DNA of 12,691 nt, taken from assembly GCA_035541995.1 (NCBI GenBank), contig DATKMG010000430.1:1-12691 (forward strand), written 5' to 3'. The notes under the pieces are model-generated. The model was not told where the DNA came from. It was given only the letters and a program-made list of their open reading frames with translations, and ran no database searches. Positions 8,386-12,691 of this stretch are shown in pieces (the stretch's first letter is position 1; every line of letters starts with the position of its first letter). This DNA is from DATKMG01 sp035541995. Lineage in GTDB: Bacteria; Acidobacteriota; Terriglobia; Versatilivoradales; Versatilivoraceae. The translations under genes were made by a program, and so were the position numbers.

Positions 8386-8549
8386 CAGTGACGAGTGGCA
8401 AGTGATGAGTGAGAGGCAATCAGATCTGTTGTTCAATGTGGGCCATATGTGGCTTGGAGTTTGCCGCTCCACCACCTGTGGACTGAAATGCTTGCCAGAG
8501 AAGAGGGACTTTCTTTTTATCACTCGCCACTCACCACTTGCCACTGACC
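8386..8549. repeat. Second inverted pair of heptanucleotide arrays
   Basis: CAGTGAC, GAGTGGC, AAGTGAT and GAGTGAG run at 7-nt spacing at 8386-8413, two bases after the preceding stop. The facing array at 8517-8549 reads, on the minus strand, CAGTGGC, AAGTGGT, GAGTGGC, GAGTGAT. The left arm matches the left arm of the previous spacer at 19 of 20 positions (CAGTGAYGAGTGGCAAGTGA). About 100 nt of unrelated sequence separates the arms. Confidence 0.7.
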
Positions 8550-8561
8550 ACTGAGCACTTT

Positions 8562-9017
8562 ATGGACTTCTACACCGGGATTCTCAATCTGACCAACTGG
8601 GCAGGAAATGTCATCTTGCCAACCCTGGCGGGGGTCTTCTTTTCCATTGCGATAGTTTGTTTCTCCCGGGGAAGGGACTACCACCACTGGATGTATGGAG
8701 GACTGTTGGCCCTCATGGTCTCGGGATTATTGAGGATGATGGAAAGCTTCACCTCCCAACTGGCCTGGAATAATCCGGACCTCTACTGGAACTCCCTGCT
8801 GAATCTGACCAACTGGATTGCCAATGTGGTTTTGCCCCTTTACGGTGCCATGCAAGTCGCGGTGGGCGTTATCCATTTTGGAGGAGTTCTGGATCGAGTC
8901 TCGATCGGCCATAGTTACCTGCGTAATTTCATAGCAGCGGGTTGCTGTTTTATGGTCTCTGGGCTCCTACGGCTGGCCGAGTTCTTTATCGCCCGGGGGA
9001 CGGGAGGAGTCAGTTGA
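8562..9017 (+). CDS. VirB2-like membrane protein, two tandem hairpins
   Basis: The 151-residue protein contains the same two-helix hairpin twice. LNLTNWAGNVILP (8-20) recurs as LNLTNWIANVVLP (80-92), and MVSGLLRMMESF (52-63) as MVSGLLRLAEFF (131-142). It ends in GTGGVS, as the gene at 7195 ends in GTAGVS. Four helices are predicted by eye (about 14-35, 43-62, 86-107, 121-143), and there is no cleavable signal peptide. A VirB2/TrbC-related or VirB6-like membrane component of the type IV secretion cluster is the likely role. I chose ATG 8562 because the frame upstream of it to TTG 8538 lies in the repeat array. No Shine-Dalgarno sequence is visible at either start. Confidence 0.7.
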   Translation: MDFYTGILNLTNWAGNVILPTLAGVFFSIAIVCFSRGRDYHHWMYGGLLALMVSGLLRMMESFTSQLAWNNPDLYWNSLLNLTNWIANVVLPLYGAMQVAVGVIHFGGVLDRVSIGHSYLRNFIAAGCCFMVSGLLRLAEFFIARGTGGVS

Positions 9018-9064
9018 AGGATGAAGTGTGAAGGGTGAAGTATGAAGGATGAGGGATGAAGCGA
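9016..9064 (+). repeat. Tandem heptanucleotide array GAAGNNT
   Basis: Seven units at exactly 7 nt: GAAGGAT, GAAGTGT, GAAGGGT, GAAGTAT, GAAGGAT, GAGGGAT, GAAGCGA. The first unit overlaps the stop codon of the preceding gene. Unlike the two upstream spacers, there is no facing inverted array. Translated on the minus strand this type of array gives the familiar spurious FILHPS pattern, so it should not be called coding. Confidence 0.75.
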
Positions 9065-9140
9065 AGGAAATCGAGATATGAGAATTGATTCCCTCATCAG
9101 TTGATCTGCTAGCAATGGATTATCGGTCAAGGGAGTTCAT

Positions 9141-9470
9141 GTGGCCTTAGAACCAACCCCTGTGTATCGAAACCTCCAGACGCGGGTCACATTTCTCTAC
9201 CTGGAGTTCGAGGATCTTTTCGTGGTAGTTATCCTGGCGGTCCTCTTCAATATTCTGGGGAGGTTCATAGACCGAGAGATGTTTGGGGTTCCCATGAGCC
9301 TGAGCCTCCAATACGGTGTGCCCGTGTTGAGTATTCCGTTTCTGATCCTCTTCAAATACGGCAAACCAGGAGGGTACTTGATGGACTGGCTCTCATTCCA
9401 TCTGAAGCCCAAAGTTCATTGCTGCCTTGAAGGAGACCGAGAGCAGACTCAGCCCTATCTCAATCTGTGA
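9141..9470 (+). CDS. virB3: VirB3-like type IV secretion protein
   Basis: The 109-residue protein has the VirB3/TrbD layout: a short hydrophilic N-terminus, two adjacent membrane helices (about 24-42 and 57-73), then a K-P-G-G-Y-L motif (75-80) and a polar tail. VirB3 is a small inner-membrane subunit that works with, and is sometimes fused to, the VirB4 ATPase. Here a VirB4-like gene starts 8 nt after its stop. The start is GTG 9141, with AAGGGAG ending five bases before it. The family is divergent, so the call relies on length, topology, the KPGGYL motif and the gene order. Confidence 0.68.
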   Translation: MALEPTPVYRNLQTRVTFLYLEFEDLFVVVILAVLFNILGRFIDREMFGVPMSLSLQYGVPVLSIPFLILFKYGKPGGYLMDWLSFHLKPKVHCCLEGDREQTQPYLNL

Positions 9471-9477
9471 GGAGAGC

Positions 9478-10599
9478 ATGAAGGCAACGACCTGGGCAAA
9501 ACACGAAGCGGAACTGCGCGATCCGGCTTTCTGCGAACTCCTTCCTGTGCGGGATTTCGTCGATGGCGTCATGATTCGCACCAACGGCGCCTATGTGGCG
9601 GGATACGAATTGGGCGGTCTTCACTCCTATTATGACTCGGACACACAGCGACAGCACTTGAAGGGGTTGCTGGAAGCTCTATTGCGCACACTGCCCGAAC
9701 TTGCCATGCGCCTTCAAGTACGATTCGAGATTGTCGAGGGTGTGGAAGACCTTTTAGGCCGATACAACCAGTCCCAACGCAATCCCAATCCCTCGGTTCA
9801 GGCTCTGGACCGAATCCGCATGGAAGCCTGGCGCAAGAAGAACGAGCAAGGCTTTTACTTGCGTCATCTCCTCCATGCCTACTTCATTTGGGACCCCCGC
9901 CTGCGTCCCGCAACGGAAGGCCTCTCTCCCTGGAAGACATTTTCGGCCTGCGGTAATTGGAGCCTTTCGGCAGACAAATGCATCCGGCGCTCCCGGCGAG
10001 AGCATGGAGCGCTTCTTTCAGAGTTCAACAGCCTGTTAGCCGGAGTGGAGTCTTCGCTGGCCGCCACTGCAACACAACTTCGCCGGCTGAGCCACGACGA
10101 GTTGTTCCTGGAGATTAAACGAGCCTTGAACCCGATAGCGGATGACCGCCTACCCTATCGGCGCTATGATCAATGCTTGAGCTATGAGAGCGCTCGCAGT
10201 CAAATCTCCAATGTCAGCATTGAGGACGAAGGAGACGATTTCCTCAAAATCAATGGACTGCTCTATTCATGGCTAAGTCTTAAGGAACTTCCCGACGCTA
10301 CCTTCCCGGGGATTTTGCGCGAGTTGTTAATTCAGGATTTCCCTTTAGTAGTTTCAGCCGAGTTCTCGATCCCCGAGCAATCCAGGGTGGTGCGGTCCTA
10401 CAAAAGTCGCCTGCGCAAGATGCAAGCGGCTCAGCGGGATATCAATGGCGCTTACCGCTTCAACGTCGATGCTCATATTGCCGAAGGCCAGCTGGCCAGG
10501 GTTCTTGAGGAAGTCATTTCCAGCTCGCTAAAGACCTGCCAGGTGAGTCTGCAGATTGGAGTCCGCACCTCGACACCTGCATGTCCGCTTCGGCAATAA
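9478..10599 (+). pseudogene. virB4: VirB4-like ATPase, N-terminal part only
   Basis: The 373-residue frame reads as the N-terminal (CagE/TrbE/VirB4-type) domain: LPVRDFVDGVMIRTNG with GYELGG near residues 22-46, charged helices through the middle, then FLKINGLLYSWLSLKELPD (258-276) and LVVSAEFSIPEQ (294-305). VirB4 proteins usually run to about 800 residues and carry a Walker A site after this domain. Here the frame stops at CPLRQ and neither other forward frame downstream resumes the family. The protein therefore lacks the ATP-binding half that powers the secretion system. The match seems to end around QIGVRTS (near 10573). ATG 9478 is chosen because GAGGAG stands just before it; the longer TTG start at 9427 would overlap the virB3-like gene. 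I treat it as a truncated gene. Confidence 0.7.
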
Positions 10600-10782
10600 G
10601 GTGCTTTACCTCTGCGTGCCGTGCCATAGGAAAAACACCAAGGAGCTGCATACGGGATTGAGACAGAAGCAGGAGAGCAAGAAAACCCACCGCTGATGGC
10701 GCGGAAACGGTAATCTGGCGCCAAGTTGCCCGAATGCTTGCTATCTTGCACAAATCCGCCTGACGTTCATGGAGATGTTTTC
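10600..10782. other. Junction between the truncated virB4-like gene and the integration module
   Basis: This short stretch links the broken secretion gene to the integrase module. It contains the end of a plus-strand open frame (10547-10696, overlapping the virB4 end) whose product includes YLCVPCHRKNTKELH. I do not recognise it. The CxxCH could be a chance match, a heme-type motif or part of an HNH-like fold. No start codon or ribosome binding site supports it, so it is recorded as possible debris from a rearrangement. Confidence 0.35.
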
Positions 10783-11019
10783 GTGCAAAGGGAAAGAGAC
10801 ATTACGCACCTAATAGACACAGACTGGCTTAACGAAAAGGAAGCAGCGCAACATCTGAAACTTTCAGTGCAAACCCTCAGGCTTTGGCGGATGCAGAGTA
10901 GTCCGGAGGGTAGACAATTCAAGGGCCCTCGGTTCTTCCATATTGGTCGCCGCCTGTGGTATCGTCGGACAGACATAGAAGACTTTGTTAATCGCTGTTA
11001 CAACGGGGAGGTCGCGTGA
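10783..11019 (+). CDS. Excisionase-like helix-turn-helix protein
   Basis: The 78-residue protein contains DWLNEKEAAQHLKLS followed by VQTLRLWR, a winged helix-turn-helix of the excisionase/MerR-like type, then a wing with RFFHIGRRLWYRRTDIEDFV. Such proteins next to tyrosine recombinases usually bend att DNA and set the direction of recombination, or regulate the integrase. GTG 10783 is the likely start, because GGAGA (10771-10775) sits seven bases before it; the frame is open further upstream to a TTG at 10726 without a binding site. Its stop overlaps the start of the integrase by four bases (GTGA, 11016-11019), indicating a two-gene operon. Confidence 0.75.
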   Translation: MQRERDITHLIDTDWLNEKEAAQHLKLSVQTLRLWRMQSSPEGRQFKGPRFFHIGRRLWYRRTDIEDFVNRCYNGEVA

Positions 11020-11405
11020 GTCTCTTCAGGCGAGGCCAGATCTGGTGGTATCACTTTATGTTTGCGGGAAGGCACATTCAGGAGTCAACGAAAACCAAGA
11101 AGAAGACACTGGCAAAGATGGCGGAAGAGAAGCGTCGACGCGAGTTGGAAGAAGGCTTTAACGCCGTCCAGGATCGCCGCAAAGACCGGATTCAGACCGT
11201 CAAACAAACCGCGGAGGATTACCTCAATAAGTATCAGATCAAGCATCCTGCCTCGACCCCGAGATACATGAAATATGTAATCCAGCATCTGACAAAACAT
11301 TTGGGCAACAGGATGCTGATCGATATCACAGAAAAGGAGATCGAGGAATATCAGCTCGCACGGCTTAAGGAGGGGGGTCCGGCAAGTGCATTAATGAGGA
11401 AGTAA
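11016..11405 (+). CDS. Integrase N-terminal part: arm-binding and core-binding domains
   Basis: The 129-residue frame begins RRGQIWWYHFMFAGRHIQES (residues 5-24), the beta-strand arm-type DNA-binding domain of phage-like integrases. A basic helix (KTKKKTLAKMAEEKRRREL) comes next, then a SAM-like core-binding domain from about 60 onward (VKQTAEDYLNKYQIKH). It ends prematurely at SALMRK-stop, where homologous integrases continue into another helix. GTG 11016 overlaps the stop of the helix-turn-helix gene, so the two are translationally coupled. It has no catalytic residues. Confidence 0.75.
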   Translation: MSLFRRGQIWWYHFMFAGRHIQESTKTKKKTLAKMAEEKRRRELEEGFNAVQDRRKDRIQTVKQTAEDYLNKYQIKHPASTPRYMKYVIQHLTKHLGNRMLIDITEKEIEEYQLARLKEGGPASALMRK

Positions 11406-12109
11406 TGACTCTGTTGCGACTACTCGGGAAAACTGGAGCAGTGATCAGAGTAGAGATGTCGCGGAAGAAGAACCTTCGCTTGGAGCAACGCGAGGAAATC
11501 GGAAGGGCGTTGAGCTTGGATGAGGAAAGCAGGCTGCTCTCCGGAGCGAAGGCAGCTCGATCTCCTTTCATGTATCCGGTCGTCTCCATCGGCCTGAATA
11601 CGGGGATGCGGGACACTGAGATTAGGACTCTCCGTTGGGAACAGCTTAATTTCAGTCAGAGAATTCTGACCGTTGGCAAGAGCAAGACAAGGGCCGGAAC
11701 AGGCAGGACAATCCCGCTGAACGAGGAATTGGTACTGGTGCTGTCGCAATATGCCGAATGGTATCGGACGCGTATCGGTCCAACACTTCCATCAAACTAT
11801 CTTTTCCCCTTTGGGCGTGCGCAGCACTGGGATCCTACCAGGCCAGTAACCACCCTGAAGACTGCTTGGCAGAATCTTAAGAGAACTGTCCAGGTGGAAT
11901 GTCGCTTCCATGACCTGCGCCATACCTGCGGAACCAAGTTAGCCGAGACCGACGCTAGCGACGAGACAATCATGTCCATCATGGGCCACGTCAGCCGCAG
12001 AATGTTAACCCACTATTCCCATATCCGCACCGAGCACAAACGAAGGGCGCTGGAAGTCATATCCACAAAACGGGCGGAAGAAAAGTCGAGAATTGCGAGA
12101 GTAAGATGA
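11405..12109 (+). CDS. Integrase C-terminal part: catalytic domain of tyrosine recombinase
   Basis: The 234-residue frame carries the full catalytic set: Arg69 in NTGMRDTEIRTLRW, a lysine in TVGKSKT (92 or 94), His169 and Arg172 in HDLRH, His195 in IMGH, and the nucleophile Tyr204 in THYSHI. It cuts and rejoins DNA at attachment sites through a 3'-phosphotyrosine intermediate. Start and upstream stop overlap as TAATG at 11403-11407, but no binding site precedes it. The first dozen residues belong structurally to the core-binding domain in the other frame. The catalytic half looks uncorrupted, so the frameshift is recent, an artefact, or tolerated. Confidence 0.82.
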   Translation: MTLLRLLGKTGAVIRVEMSRKKNLRLEQREEIGRALSLDEESRLLSGAKAARSPFMYPVVSIGLNTGMRDTEIRTLRWEQLNFSQRILTVGKSKTRAGTGRTIPLNEELVLVLSQYAEWYRTRIGPTLPSNYLFPFGRAQHWDPTRPVTTLKTAWQNLKRTVQVECRFHDLRHTCGTKLAETDASDETIMSIMGHVSRRMLTHYSHIRTEHKRRALEVISTKRAEEKSRIARVR

Positions 12110-12126
12110 GCGTTTTTATATAGAGT

Positions 12127-12147
12127 CGCTACATTTTCCGCTACATT
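12127..12147 (+). repeat. Direct repeat CGCTACATT x2
   Basis: CGCTACATT occurs at 12127-12135 and 12139-12147, 12 nt apart, between the integrase stop and the tRNA fragment. Short direct repeats beside an att core are typical of arm-type binding sites for integrases with an N-terminal arm-binding domain, which this integrase has. The role is inferred from position only. Confidence 0.4.
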
Positions 12148-12158
12148 CAGCGTTTTTT
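12139..12158 (+). terminator. Weak rho-independent terminator after the integrase
   Basis: CGCT-ACATTC-AGCG followed by six T's could form a four-base-pair hairpin with a U tract, 30 nt after the integrase stop. The stem is very short, and it overlaps the second copy of the direct repeat, so this is tentative. Confidence 0.28.
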
Positions 12159-12183
12159 GAGGGTAGGAATTCTTCGTAAGTGA

Positions 12184-12229
<46 letters not shown>

Positions 12230-12298
12230 GCCTATTTTAGGGAACTTGCTCTCAATAGCCCCCTTTTGCATGCGTTGACCTCAAGCCACCTATTTATC

Positions 12299-12691
12299 TC
12301 AGACAGAAATACTTGAAGATGACTTTCCTTTGCCCAAATTGATCTTCTTTTGCCCTGATTGGCTTGGTTTGGTTGCCTCTGAAGGGCAAGAAATGGGCAA
12401 GGATTTATCCAGAATCTTCACCTCGTCCTGCAAATAGTCGGGAGAGAGATGCGCATAGCGAAGTGTCATACGCAATGAACGATGCCCCAATAGCTTCTGG
12501 ACAGCCACGAGATTTGCTCCACCCATGACTAGCCAACTCGCAAAGCAATGCCTCAGGTCGTGCCAGCGGAAATTCTGGATGCCGGCGCGTTCAAGAGCTG
12601 CACTAAATGAATTCTTTGCCTCTCTAATGCACTCGCCTGCGTGTTTCCCTTCCCTATGGGGAAAGACATAGGGGGAATCCCCTTTCTGCTT
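12299..12691 (-). CDS. Second tyrosine recombinase, C-terminal part (cut by window edge)
   Basis: The minus-strand frame is open from the window end, giving 130 residues. FRWHDLRHCFASWL contains catalytic His44 and Arg47, LLGHRS contains His70, and RYAHLSPDY has the nucleophile Tyr79 (numbering from the window edge). The spacing is normal for phage-type integrases. A polar Ser/Lys-rich tail of about 50 residues follows. An internal ATG at 12526 falls inside the catalytic domain and is not the start. The sequence differs clearly from the integrase at 11016-12109, so the two come from different elements. The genes converge on the tRNA-Asn fragment between them. Confidence 0.85.
   Translation of the reverse strand, partial: KQKGDSPYVFPHREGKHAGECIREAKNSFSAALERAGIQNFRWHDLRHCFASWLVMGGANLVAVQKLLGHRSLRMTLRYAHLSPDYLQDEVKILDKSLPISCPSEATKPSQSGQKKINLGKGKSSSSISV

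Larger units (their letters stand above)
11016..12109 (+). pseudogene. Tyrosine recombinase, whole gene, split by one frameshift
   Basis: The frames 11016-11405 and 11405-12109 together make a normal integrase of about 365 residues: arm-binding, core-binding and catalytic domains in order. The second frame, read upstream of its ATG, gives INEEVMTLLRLL, which completes the last helix of the core-binding domain. A single inserted base at or after the G6 run (11372-11377) would restore one reading frame. The junction has stop and start overlapping as TAATG, so separate translation of the catalytic half is conceivable. Confidence 0.7.

Noticed and set aside
7561..8549. CRISPR array
   Set aside because: The repeats are 7-nt degenerate units without spacers, partly in opposite orientation; no cas genes are present.
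8915..9130. Minus-strand frame with FPSLHPSSFILHPSHFILQ
   Set aside because: This is the minus-strand translation of the GAAGNNT heptamer array and the end of a real plus-strand gene, a known kind of spurious ORF.
10473..10753. Two minus-strand frames over the virB4 end
   Set aside because: They largely shadow the plus-strand coding frame and show no recognisable domains.

Overview
The window looks like an accessory stretch of a bacterial chromosome with mid-range GC. The host is not fixed by the sequence. A Gram-negative, Acidobacteriota-like or similar genome is my guess, from the membrane-anchored phosphatase/sulfatase-fold protein, the ClC protein carrying a TPR tail, the VirB2/B3/B4-type genes and the spacers made of degenerate 7-nt repeats. 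All full genes lie on the plus strand. Only an integrase at the right edge and a tRNA fragment are on the minus strand.

Positions 1-651 hold no gene I can support. Positions 652-3279 hold one membrane-anchored alkaline-phosphatase-superfamily protein broken into three reading frames. The breaks lie at or near an A7 run (1167-1173) and a G4 run (2971-2974). Positions 3567-6467 hold a large intact ClC-type chloride transporter with two CBS domains, followed by one extra membrane helix and a TPR region. About 730 nt without a convincing gene follow.

Positions 7195-10599 hold a partial type IV secretion (conjugation-type) cluster. It begins with three small membrane proteins built from one, three and two copies of a VirB2/TrbC-like two-helix hairpin. 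A VirB3-like protein comes next, then a VirB4-like protein that stops after its N-terminal domain, before any ATP-binding motif. The three spacers between the small genes each carry degenerate 7-nt tandem repeats. In the first two spacers the repeats form facing inverted pairs. Without the VirB4 ATPase and the other subunits, this copy cannot be a complete secretion machine.

Positions 10783-12109 hold an integration module: an excisionase-like helix-turn-helix protein overlapping by 4 nt a tyrosine recombinase that is split in two by a frameshift near a G6 run. At 12185-12229 lies a 3' fragment of a tRNA-Asn gene (minus strand, anticodon GTT), a likely attachment-site remnant. A second tyrosine recombinase faces it from the right (12299 to the window end, minus strand). 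The right part of the window is therefore best read as a junction where integrative elements have accumulated at a tRNA-Asn site, with a decayed conjugation cluster beside it.

Three of the gene breaks lie at or near short homopolymers. Assembly or sequencing error must be excluded before any of them is called a pseudogene.
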